Shown here piece after piece: positions 6,559 through 14,402 of a stretch of DNA of 49,614 bases. The notes beneath the pieces are model-generated. The model worked only from the letters and a program-made list of their open reading frames with translations, was not told where the DNA came from and did no database searches. Position 1 is the stretch's first letter; every line of letters starts with the position of its first letter. The position numbers and the translations under genes were made by a program. Source of the DNA: Legionella maioricensis (GTDB taxonomy: Bacteria > Pseudomonadota > Gammaproteobacteria > Legionellales > Legionellaceae); contig NZ_JAJKBJ010000022.1 of NCBI RefSeq assembly GCF_023618015.1, positions 1-49,614 on the forward strand. The letters are read 5' to 3'.

Positions 6559-8526
6559 TTATTTCTCGGTACTTTTGAAATGAATGACGTATTCATCATT
6601 CCAATGTTTGATGTTGTTCTGGTTAGAGGTAATGGATATCGATTTAATCTGTTTATTATCTAATAAATGAATATCACTATATAACAAGGCAAATTCATCA
6701 GTATTTTCAATTAGAGGCGATAATAAGAAATCGGATTGTGCCATATTGGCAACGATACTGTATTGTTTTTTGCCCCCATTTTTTAGTTCAAAAGTGATTT
6801 GAAGCGGTTTTGGTTTAAAAAAGGTTATAGCCAGCGAGCCCAATACCGTTGGCTTAATGTTTATTTGAGCAAACAAGGGTTCGTCCAGGTCAGGAATGTT
6901 TACCACTTCTCCCAAAATATGACTTTCACTTTTTAATACGTTTATCGATTTTAACTGATACCTTTCGGTGTTTTTTTTATGTAAATATAAAAAGTTATTG
7001 GCCAACTGAACAGGGTGATAATTTTGCAACAGTACCGGCCAACTGGCGCCATCTTCCAGTGATGGAATTCTCCCATCTATTGGCTCTACTCTAAAAATAA
7101 TATTATCTGGTCTGTTCTTACCGAGCAAATGCTCTTTATTTTTTCTGGCTAATTCTGGGGTAAACACTGAATAACTTTGGAATATGGGACGAGGCGACCA
7201 CCTCATCTTTGAGGCAATTAAATAGGCCTGATTATAGGAGTAAATATCAGTGGTTCCTTGTAATAGTGGAAAAGAAGATTGCTCTTTCAAGAACTGCATC
7301 GTGAGAGCAAAATTTTGGCTTAGCCAGTTTTTCTCTTTAACTCTATTTTTAAAACCATGCCATGCTGAGGAGTAAGTGGACACGATATTATTGGCAACAG
7401 ATATTTTGGTATAGTGGCCATCGATGGAGCTTGCTGTATAGGTAGAGGCAATAATAATGGGGATTATGAACCTAGCCTTAAAAATATAAGGTAACAGCAG
7501 CCCAGCAATTAATATGGAGGTTCCCGAGATAAAAGCATGGCCATAATGGCGAGTAAATCCAGTTTTGAAAGAAAGAAATAAAAAAACGAAAAAAAGACTC
7601 AATAAAAAGAGTTTGGGGTAAATAGAGATGGCTTTTTGCCAGGCGATAGTACAAAGAATTAAAACCGCGGCCCCTAAGTAAAGAATGATCTCATTATTAT
7701 TACCCTCATTAGCCATAGCCTCGGTAAAGCCCGCAGCTAAAGACAGCGAAGTAACAAAATAGTGAGGCAAATTAATTATCGACTGTCCGGATCCGATCCA
7801 AAACAACAGCATCGAAGCGATTGGCGAAACCAGACAGATCAACGCCAAGCTATTTTTTTTATTTAGGACAAAAAATAGGGTACAGAGTAATGTAACGCTA
7901 AGGCATAAAATTAATATGGAGCTCTTGATTAAAGGTAATAAACCGAATGGTGCAAAAAGTAACACTATAACGCAGAGCATCGGTATCCTTTGATTCCCTG
8001 CTAGCTCGCGCGTGGAGATGATTTTAAAGTTGGCTAAACCTGCTAATAATGGGTAAGTAAAAAATAAAGAGTCGCGTGCGTAAATCATGCTCAAAAGACA
8101 TATCCCTAAAGCCACCGTCCAGCGCCATTTAATACCGCTCATTAACAGGATGAGGCTTAACCAGTAAGAGCACGCTAAATAGAGACTCCCACCAATCATC
8201 ATCAGATCTGTTGCGGGATGATAAGCTTTAGTATAGATAGATGAATAAGGACCTAAGGTAAAAATAATCTCCTTACCAAAAGAAAGTCTTTGAGCTATTG
8301 CTTCATTTAGACCAAGGGCCCAGGAAGAATCAAGCCCGGGGGCGGGCATTTTGGGGGAGAAAGGAACAATCACACCAATTAAGATGATGAGTAAGGTTAG
8401 TTTTAAGAGTAAATCAATGCATTGGGGTAAATAAGACAATCGTACCTTTGTTTTAGCAGATAGAGAGATTAAATTTAAATAAAAAACTCTAATATGCGAT
8501 TCAGCTGCTGTGAAAAAATAGGCCAA
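6559..8526 (-). CDS. Large polytopic membrane protein of unknown function
   Basis: The 655-residue protein has a first membrane helix near residues 37-56, then a conserved-looking extracytoplasmic loop (LDSSWALGLNEAIAQ, FGKEIIFTLGPYSSIYTKAY), then about ten more hydrophobic helices to around residue 370, and a soluble C-terminal part of about 280 residues. That layout resembles GT-C glycosyltransferase-like membrane proteins, but I see no catalytic motif that proves it. The start is a TTG with AAGGA about ten bases before it; a TTG 29 codons further on is an alternative. It lies 94 bases upstream of merR-queF on the same strand. Function unknown. Confidence 0.75.
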   Translation of the reverse strand: MAYFFTAAESHIRVFYLNLISLSAKTKVRLSYLPQCIDLLLKLTLLIILIGVIVPFSPKMPAPGLDSSWALGLNEAIAQRLSFGKEIIFTLGPYSSIYTKAYHPATDLMMIGGSLYLACSYWLSLILLMSGIKWRWTVALGICLLSMIYARDSLFFTYPLLAGLANFKIISTRELAGNQRIPMLCVIVLLFAPFGLLPLIKSSILILCLSVTLLCTLFFVLNKKNSLALICLVSPIASMLLFWIGSGQSIINLPHYFVTSLSLAAGFTEAMANEGNNNEIILYLGAAVLILCTIAWQKAISIYPKLFLLSLFFVFLFLSFKTGFTRHYGHAFISGTSILIAGLLLPYIFKARFIIPIIIASTYTASSIDGHYTKISVANNIVSTYSSAWHGFKNRVKEKNWLSQNFALTMQFLKEQSSFPLLQGTTDIYSYNQAYLIASKMRWSPRPIFQSYSVFTPELARKNKEHLLGKNRPDNIIFRVEPIDGRIPSLEDGASWPVLLQNYHPVQLANNFLYLHKKNTERYQLKSINVLKSESHILGEVVNIPDLDEPLFAQINIKPTVLGSLAITFFKPKPLQITFELKNGGKKQYSIVANMAQSDFLLSPLIENTDEFALLYSDIHLLDNKQIKSISITSNQNNIKHWNDEYVIHFKSTEK

Positions 8527-8625
8527 TTAAATGGAGTCCTTGAATTTTGTTTTAAGCACAATTTTAGACTAAACTTATACGAAAACAATTGATTTATAAT
8601 AGATTAATCAACAAAAAGGATTGAA

Positions 8626-8898
8626 ATGAGGCAAACTAAAACCCTGATATTCGCCTTTTGTTTTTTCTTTTTTTACTTCCGTTTATAGCCAAATTAAGAT
8701 TGGCACTCATAATTTATGATCCTCCTTTCATTATATCCGCTAACTCAGGGTTTGATATCGATTTGTTGCGATCTCTTTGTAAGCGTCTGTAAGAACAATG
8801 TTAAAAAATTAATTGAGCGTGTTAATAAGGAATTACAGATAATGGAAAAAGATAATACCTATCTGGAATTATATAAAACTTATTTATCTATTGAATAA
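8626..8898 (+). pseudogene. Remnant of a family-3 solute-binding protein gene
   Basis: An AAAGGATTGAAATG start gives a signal-peptide-like MRQTKTLIFAFCFFFF, after which a shift in a T-rich run leads to AKLRLALIIYDPPFIISANS, followed by GFDIDLLRSLCKRL and a stop. This is the beginning of a periplasmic amino-acid-type binding protein. About 25 bases later the other end appears: LIERVNKELQIMEKDNTYLE then LYKTYLSIE-stop, the usual C-terminus of the family. The roughly 170 residues in between are missing. So this is a gene lost by an internal deletion and a frameshift. It fills most of the otherwise empty stretch 8527-8979. Confidence 0.7.
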
Positions 8899-8979
8899 TG
8901 ATGCAATTTAATATCTATTTGACAAAGAAAATTATTTTTACTAATCTTGTATTGTGCAATGCAGCATAAGGAGATCGAA

Positions 8980-9702
8980 ATGACGCACCAATATTTTTCC
9001 CAGAAACACATTAATCCACTTGAAAAACAAATGCAGGAATTAATTGAATTGAATATGAAAACATTGCAAAATTTTTCTTATTTAAATCCTGCTGAATTAT
9101 TTACTACTTTAAAGCCTGAAGAGGTTTTGGAAAAACATATGAATGTTTTTATCCAGAACGGTCGTAAGACTATGGATTACATGCGGGACATGTTTAATCT
9201 AATGGAAAAAAATTGGCTTAATTTATCTGACAAGGTCACTCAAAATACAAAAGAGTTGATGAGCCAAGCACAAACAGTTGCTCAGCATAGCATAAAAGAA
9301 GTCATGAGCGAGGGGCAACGTACGGTAAAAAAAGCAGCTTCAACGACAAAGAGTGCAGTAAAGAAAAGTGTAAAAAAAGCTGAATCAGCTATCCGTAAGA
9401 ATATGAAAAGTACTGTAAAAACAATGAAACAAGCTACTAAAACAGCTTCTTCTACTGTTAAAGGAGCGACAAAATCAACGGTAAGCAAGGCTAAACCTAA
9501 AACAACAAAAACTACTACGGTTAAATCCACCGCAGCCAAAAAGCCCGAAGTGAGACCTATGTCAACTTCCGCAGCACAAAAAACAAATACGATGAATAAG
9601 ATGGAATCGAAAATTCATGAGACAAGACAGGTAAATCCGCTTACAGTACCGTCTGTCACTAATGATTTAACCAGCAACAAGAAAGATAGACCTTTGATGT
9701 AA
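8980..9702 (+). CDS. Phasin-family protein with Lys/Ala-rich histone-like tail
   Basis: The product has 240 residues. The first 110 are amphipathic helices with the phasin pattern (NPLEKQMQELIELNMKTLQN, later TMDYMRDMFNLMEKNW and a Gln/Ala-rich helix), as found on polyhydroxybutyrate granules. Residues about 115-200 turn into repeated Lys-Ala-Ser-Thr motifs (KKAAS, KKSVKKAESAIRK, TKSTVSKAKPKTTKTTT), much like bacterial histone H1-like or PhaF-type DNA-binding tails. The ATG at 8980 follows AAGGAG (8968-8973) and is preferred to the in-frame codon at 8947. A role in storage granules, perhaps tethering them to the nucleoid as PhaF does, is inferred from the layout. A hairpin terminator follows at 9739. 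Confidence 0.8.
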   Translation: MTHQYFSQKHINPLEKQMQELIELNMKTLQNFSYLNPAELFTTLKPEEVLEKHMNVFIQNGRKTMDYMRDMFNLMEKNWLNLSDKVTQNTKELMSQAQTVAQHSIKEVMSEGQRTVKKAASTTKSAVKKSVKKAESAIRKNMKSTVKTMKQATKTASSTVKGATKSTVSKAKPKTTKTTTVKSTAAKKPEVRPMSTSAAQKTNTMNKMESKIHETRQVNPLTVPSVTNDLTSNKKDRPLM

Positions 9703-9738
9703 TAAAGCCTGGATTACCACCGACTTTGCTTATATATC

Positions 9739-9767
9739 GCTGCCTATTTAAAAATAAAATAGGCAGC
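9739..9767. terminator. Bidirectional hairpin terminator
   Basis: GCTGCCTATTT (9739-9749) pairs with AAATAGGCAGC (9757-9767) around an A-rich loop. It lies between the convergent phasin and DUF486 genes and includes the stop codon of the latter. The A/T runs at the loop side of the stem give a modest terminator on either strand. Confidence 0.6.
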
Positions 9768-10070
9768 TCCAACCATACATAATCCTGCATAAATAAAATT
9801 GATCCCCAGTGGTTTATCCATATAAAAAAAAGCAAAACCCATGAAGACCAACATCGTAATAATTTCTTGGATTATTTTTAATTGACCTAAATTAAATTCC
9901 TTATATCCGATACGATTAGCGGGTACTTGCAAGGTATATTCAAAAAATGCAATGCCCCAGCTGATTAAAATAACCAGATACAACGGTTTATTATTAAGAT
10001 TTTTTAAATGCCCATACCACGCGAAGGTCATAAAAATATTAGAGCCAATCAGTAACAATATTGTTTTCAT
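9744..10070 (-). CDS. DUF486-family small membrane protein
   Basis: The 108-residue protein has four hydrophobic helices: about 1-18, 28-46, 66-84 and 89-108. It carries the DUF486 pattern with TFAWYGHLK, SWGIAFFEYTLQVPANRIGY and QLKIIQEIITMLVFMGFA. The family resembles half of a drug/metabolite-transporter fold; no substrate is known. It converges with the phasin gene, the two ends sharing a hairpin, and an empty region with the repeat array lies upstream. Confidence 0.9.
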   Translation of the reverse strand: MKTILLLIGSNIFMTFAWYGHLKNLNNKPLYLVILISWGIAFFEYTLQVPANRIGYKEFNLGQLKIIQEIITMLVFMGFAFFYMDKPLGINFIYAGLCMVGAAYFIFK

Positions 10071-10269
10071 CGCTGAATCTTTTTTGGTTTTTCAAGTATT
10101 TTAATAATGAATAGTAATGCGATCAAACGATTATGTTATAAATTTAGTTAAAAATTCATCAGATGTGTTTCCTTGTTTTCTGTTCTTATTGTAGCTTGTT
10201 TAATCCTTCTTTAATTTATATTAGGTTTAATCGCTCTAATTATGGTTCTGCAGAGAACCCCACTGTTAA

Positions 10270-10615
10270 AACGTCATCCAGAGCGAAGCGAGGGATCTCC
10301 CAAATGTGGCTCATGCCTATTTCAGGAGATCCCTCGTCGCAAACTCCTCGGGATGACGTAAAGCGGCTTAGGTCAATGGCAGTGTCTCTCGGTCTGAGAA
10401 ACGTCATCCAGAGCGAAGCGAAGGATCTCCCAAATGTGGCTCATGCCTATTTCAGGAGATCCCTCGTCGCAAACTCCTCAGGATGACGTAAAGCGGCTTA
10501 GGTCAATGGCAGTGTCTCTCGGTCTAAGAAACGTCATCCAGAGCGAAGCGAAGGATCTCCACCACGTGGCTCATGCTTATTTCAGGCGTTCCCTCGTTGC
10601 AATCTCCTCGGGATT
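10270..10615 (+). repeat. Three tandem copies of a 130-bp hairpin repeat
   Basis: Copies start at about 10270, 10400 and 10530, a period of 130 bases. Each of the first two is a nested palindrome: ACGTCATCC pairs with GGATGACGT (10271-10279 with 10351-10359 in copy 1), and inside it GGGATCTCC pairs with GGAGATCCC. A 40-base linker (AAGCGGCTTAGGTC to CTCGGTCTGAG) is repeated too. The third copy has lost its distal arm. The open frames across it are repeat-derived and not credible genes. Together with AT-rich flanks it fills the gene-free stretch 10071-10693. Confidence 0.95.
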
Positions 10616-10693
10616 ATAGAAAGCGGTTTAGGGTTATTGTTTTATATTACTTTCAGGATTTAAACTGTCTCTTTTTATCAAGAGTCTCAATCA

Positions 10694-11281
10694 ATGATCA
10701 TGAAAGACCCGATTAATCTATTAAAGAAATGGCTGGAAGAAGAAAAAGGATTAGGCGTATCCAATCCTCAGCAGGCCGTACTCTCTACGGCTACTTTGTC
10801 CGCACTTCCTCGCAGTCGGGTGGTCGCCATTCGCGAAATTAATGAAGAGGGCATGATATTTTTTACTCAAAAAGGAACGCGCAAAGTGACGGAGCTCATT
10901 AATAATCCGGTTGCTGCTTTAACTTTTTGGTTTGAGATGTCATCTCGAGAAGTGATCATCGAAGGAACGGTAGTTCCATTATCAGTTGAAGAAAATGAAG
11001 TCTATTGGAACAGCTATCCGCGTGAAGCACAAATTCGATTTTATAGTTATGCAGCCACTTCTGCCACTCCCATTGCCAGTAAAGAGATTCTGGCGAAAAA
11101 GAAAAGCCAGATAGAGCTTGAGTATCATGGACACCCCCTGCCGATGAGTGAGTTTTATTGTGGATTTAGGTTTATACCTGATAGATTGGTTTTTTATGCT
11201 TATCGTATTGATGAACTCTCTGATGTAGCAGAGTATGTTCGTCAGGAAAATAGTTGGATGAAACAGCTATTATCACCATAG
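10694..11281 (+). CDS. pdxH: Pyridoxamine 5'-phosphate oxidase-like flavoprotein (PdxH family)
   Basis: The 195-residue protein has the FMN split-barrel pattern of PdxH: RSRVVAIREI, GTRKVTELINNPVAALTFWF, SREVIIEGTV, YWNSYPREAQIRFYSYAATS, and a C-terminal W-x(4)-L-x-P. PdxH makes pyridoxal 5'-phosphate from PNP or PMP using FMN and O2. It is about 20 residues shorter than E. coli PdxH and lacks the C-terminal RLHDR substrate motif (here YRIDELSDVAEY), so it may be a divergent paralogue or act on another substrate. It ends just before a terminator shared with the convergent nickel transporter. Confidence 0.7.
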   Translation: MIMKDPINLLKKWLEEEKGLGVSNPQQAVLSTATLSALPRSRVVAIREINEEGMIFFTQKGTRKVTELINNPVAALTFWFEMSSREVIIEGTVVPLSVEENEVYWNSYPREAQIRFYSYAATSATPIASKEILAKKKSQIELEYHGHPLPMSEFYCGFRFIPDRLVFYAYRIDELSDVAEYVRQENSWMKQLLSP

Positions 11282-11291
11282 CTTCACTTAT

Positions 11292-11323
11292 CCAGGAGAG
11301 TAGACTGAACGTTACTCTCCTGG
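11292..11323. terminator. Bidirectional hairpin terminator
   Basis: CCAGGAGAGTA (11292-11302) pairs perfectly with TACTCTCCTGG (11313-11323) around a ten-base loop. It sits between the convergent pdxH-like and NiCoT genes; the last codons and stop of the transporter are inside the stem. Confidence 0.75.
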
Positions 11324-12379
11324 GACTTTATAGTCCAATTTATCAAGGCGCATGAATTTATAAGTAACTATTGAGATAATCCAACTTGCCATAAAAATAC
11401 TGATGATAATATATCCCAAGATATCAAAGTGACTGTTTATTCCTTTAACTAATCCCCAAAGAGAACCATTTGCTTCCATTTTATCGGCGATCAAACCCAG
11501 CACTTCAACAGTGCCAAGGCAAAAAGCGACGAGTACTGAGACTAGGGTGATTGTTAAATTATAATAAAGTTTACGTATGGGGTTCCTGAAAGCCCAGCCG
11601 TAAGCTCTTACCATGAGTATGCTGTCAGTAGTATCGATAAGTGTCATACCTGCAGTGAATAAGGCAGGAAAAATTAAGACGGACCAGAAGGACAAACCCT
11701 GGGCGATTTCTGATGCGGTGATACCCAGCAAGATGATTTCCGTTGCAGTATCAAAACCAAGTCCAAAGAGAATACCTAAAGGATACATCTGCCAACTGTG
11801 AGTAATCACTTGAAAGAGCCGTCGGAAATGTTTTGCCAAAAATCCTTGTGTGTTCATCAGTTGTTCAATGTCTTCCTCATGATATTGACTACCGTGCCTT
11901 ACCTGCAGGAATATTTTGAATATGGAAATAAAAATCAGTAAATTAATAAGAGCAATTAATATCAAAAATAGAGCCGAAATTGAAGTACAAACCATAGTTC
12001 CAATTTCCTGCCATCGAGTTAAATGGTGATGTACTAGTGTGGTAGTTGCCAAGGCGACGCATACGGTGGCAATAACAACTACCGTAGAATGGCCTAGAGA
12101 AAAAAATAGTCCTACGGATACTGGCTGTTTGCCTTCCTGCATCAATTTACGGGTTACATTATCTATGGCAGCAATGTGATCTGCATCTACTGCATGACGT
12201 AAACCAAAGGTATAAGCTAATACGGCTGTACTGAACAAAAGAGGATTATTATGCAAGGAATAAAACGCCCATAACCATACACATACATGATATAAGAATA
12301 AAAAACGGTAAATACTCGTGATTTTTTTACGAAGACAATCGCTATGATCGCTAAAAATAATATTTAGATAGTGTCGCAT
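11312..12379 (-). CDS. NiCoT-family nickel/cobalt permease (HoxN/NixA type)
   Basis: The 355-residue inner membrane protein shows the family signature RHAVDADHIAAIDNVTRKLM at residues 61-80, whose H-x(4)-D-H is essential for metal uptake in HoxN. It also has FFSLGHSTVVV near 92-102 and LGFDTATEI near 210. About eight membrane helices are visible. It imports Ni2+ and/or Co2+; the exact selectivity cannot be read from motifs. A hydrophilic loop around residues 160-185 (RHGSQYHEEDIEQLM) divides the two halves, as in other members. It diverges from a small periplasmic cupin with a His cluster. Confidence 0.93.
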   Translation of the reverse strand: MRHYLNIIFSDHSDCLRKKITSIYRFLFLYHVCVWLWAFYSLHNNPLLFSTAVLAYTFGLRHAVDADHIAAIDNVTRKLMQEGKQPVSVGLFFSLGHSTVVVIATVCVALATTTLVHHHLTRWQEIGTMVCTSISALFLILIALINLLIFISIFKIFLQVRHGSQYHEEDIEQLMNTQGFLAKHFRRLFQVITHSWQMYPLGILFGLGFDTATEIILLGITASEIAQGLSFWSVLIFPALFTAGMTLIDTTDSILMVRAYGWAFRNPIRKLYYNLTITLVSVLVAFCLGTVEVLGLIADKMEANGSLWGLVKGINSHFDILGYIIISIFMASWIISIVTYKFMRLDKLDYKVPGE

Positions 12380-12507
12380 TGGATAAACCTTTTTTAGATG
12401 CAGAATACTTTACACTGAAACACCACGGCCAGCATCCATAGATACCAATTTTTTAGTTTTTTATGCAGTGATACACTAATCTGGAATTAAAAATAGGGAG
12501 GTAATTG

Positions 12508-12873
12508 ATGAAAAATTATTGGCGGATAGCACTTGCTGTCTTATTAGGTACCACAACGGGTCTTGTTCAGGCAAAAGGGGAGCTAACCAAGCGGGTTGAA
12601 CAGTTTTCCAATAGCAAAGTGACTGTTTGGAAGACAATTATTTACCCTGCATCCGGTCAGGCACTGGCAATGCATCGTCATGAGCACGATCGCGTGGTTG
12701 TAGCGCTCACTGATGGCTTACTAAAAATCACCACCAATAAAGGGAAAACCCATTATTTAAAACTGGAAAAAGATAAAGCTTATTATCTTGGTAAAGACGT
12801 GCCAAATGAATTGCATAATGATGTGAATATGACAAATCATGCCGTAAAGGTAATGGTGATTGAATTAAAATAA
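12508..12873 (+). CDS. Periplasmic small cupin protein
   Basis: The 121-residue product starts with a clear signal peptide (basic start, hydrophobic core, cleavage after LVQA). The rest is one small beta-barrel cupin with MHRHEHDRVVVAL near residue 55, which supplies several potential metal ligands, and a late PNELHND with a further His. The ATG at 12508 follows GGGAGG at 12496-12501 with good spacing; an in-frame TTG just before it is not needed. It diverges from the NiCoT transporter, so a metal-linked role is possible but not shown. No enzyme activity can be assigned. Confidence 0.75.
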   Translation: MKNYWRIALAVLLGTTTGLVQAKGELTKRVEQFSNSKVTVWKTIIYPASGQALAMHRHEHDRVVVALTDGLLKITTNKGKTHYLKLEKDKAYYLGKDVPNELHNDVNMTNHAVKVMVIELK

Positions 12874-13016
12874 TAATGAAGTAGAACATTGTTCTTATTG
12901 CTGGGGAGCTCTCGCTGATGGCTCGAGATGACTCGAGGATTAGGATTGCAGGTCTCCCCAATCTTTTGAGCTATATGTGCTATGATTTATTAAATAATTT
13001 TTATTGATGAGCGCAA

Positions 13017-14321
13017 ATGATGATGTACACGCAGCGTGGATTAGCAGTCACCACTGATTCTCGTGATGTTATTGATAGTATTGATCATTTCCATCAGCAA
13101 GTGCTGGGTTCAGGGCAAAGTGCCGGAAATATTCTGGATGCAGTCCAGCGTAATCCATCCAATTTGCTGATTCAAATCTATGCTGCAGCTTATTATTTGT
13201 ATGCCCAGGAATATGAAGTTGATAAACAGGCTCAAATTCATCTATTAGAAGCTGAAAAGCTTTTGGAGTTTGCGAATCTGCGTGAACAAATACTTTATAA
13301 GGCAGTACTCAATTGGTACCAGCGGGACTACACTCAAGCTATTAATTTATTGGAGAACGTTATTGAACTTTTTCCGAGAGATACTTTAGCACTTAAGATG
13401 TTGGAATGGCTTTTTTACTGTACTGGTCAGGCCTTTCAGGCAGATAACTTTTTGCGGGTTTGCAATCAATGTGCATCAGTCAATCAAGATGAATCTCATT
13501 TCCTGGCAATCCATTCTTTTGCGTTGGAACTCTGCGGATATTATTCACAAGCCAGAGACATGGCAGAAGCTGCAATCGCAATGAATCTAGTTACTCCCTG
13601 GGCACACCATACTCTGGCTCATGTTTCTCTGTTAAATCATGATTTGGTTGGTGGAATGAAACGTTTAGACAGTTTACGAAGTACTTGGGATCACATTTTA
13701 TCTGTATTAAAAGGGCATAATACCTGGCATTTGGCCTTATTTCATTTAGCACAACGCAATGAACAAGAGGTCATAAAATTATATCCTGGTATTTTTGGAA
13801 CTATGCCCAATACCGTACTTGAGCAAATTGATGCTCTCTCTTTATTATGGCGAATGGATATGGCCGGTTTGCCGCAAGATAAAATGATTCATTCTGTCGT
13901 GAGTCATTTGGGGACTCATCCCTTTGAATATTATATGGGCTTTAATAATGCTCATTTTATTTATGGTTTAGCGAGAGCGGGGCAAAAAAAATTGGCAGAG
14001 GATTCGCTGAAACAAATGGAAATCCAAGCGCACTCCCTACCTTCAGGCTCTTTATGGACCAAAGTTGTTTTGCCTTTATGCCAAGGCATTTATGCTTTTG
14101 CAAATGCTGATTATAAAGCTGCTGCTGAATTGATGGAGCCTGTTATTGAACAAGGTCCTCGTATAGGTGGAAGTGATGCGCAAATTGAACTATTGGCGCA
14201 AACCTATTTACTTTGTTTGCTGCATACTCGGCAACGGGATAAAGCCCGGCTCTTTTTTTCCCATCATTTATCACATTACAAGAATACTGCTTTGGCTGAA
14301 TGGTGGAAGATGGAAATATAG
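13017..14321 (+). CDS. TPR protein similar to the TTC38 family
   Basis: The 434-residue protein is all helical and cytoplasmic, with tetratricopeptide-like helix pairs through most of its length. ILYKAVLNWYQRDYTQAINL and FALELCGYYSQARDMAEAAI are typical units. The run TPWAHHTLAHV, then GHNTWHLALFHLAQRNEQEV, is characteristic of TTC38-type proteins, which are of unknown function in both bacteria and animals. Three ATG codons in a row open the frame (13017, 13020, 13023) without a strong Shine-Dalgarno, so the exact start is uncertain. No eukaryotic targeting signal or Dot/Icm signal is evident. Confidence 0.8.
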   Translation: MMMYTQRGLAVTTDSRDVIDSIDHFHQQVLGSGQSAGNILDAVQRNPSNLLIQIYAAAYYLYAQEYEVDKQAQIHLLEAEKLLEFANLREQILYKAVLNWYQRDYTQAINLLENVIELFPRDTLALKMLEWLFYCTGQAFQADNFLRVCNQCASVNQDESHFLAIHSFALELCGYYSQARDMAEAAIAMNLVTPWAHHTLAHVSLLNHDLVGGMKRLDSLRSTWDHILSVLKGHNTWHLALFHLAQRNEQEVIKLYPGIFGTMPNTVLEQIDALSLLWRMDMAGLPQDKMIHSVVSHLGTHPFEYYMGFNNAHFIYGLARAGQKKLAEDSLKQMEIQAHSLPSGSLWTKVVLPLCQGIYAFANADYKAAAELMEPVIEQGPRIGGSDAQIELLAQTYLLCLLHTRQRDKARLFFSHHLSHYKNTALAEWWKMEI

Positions 14322-14402
14322 ATCACCCCTAGTAGCCTGAAAATTCAGACTCATCTTTTAAGTTCTATACTTATAATATGTTCCTCTGTAGAAAAAAACT
14401 CT

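Noticed and set aside
8716..8898. Independent 60-residue gene
   Set aside because: Its end is the C-terminus of a solute-binding protein and its start lies in another frame of the same broken gene.
9282..9539. 85-codon minus-strand frame with hydrophobic, Val/Phe-rich product
   Set aside because: It is the antisense of the Lys/Ala-rich phasin tail, which naturally gives Phe/Val/Ala runs.
10163..10619. Open frames of 107 and 61 codons across the repeat
   Set aside because: Both run through the 130-bp palindromic repeat and encode the same repeated peptide; no Shine-Dalgarno or family resemblance.
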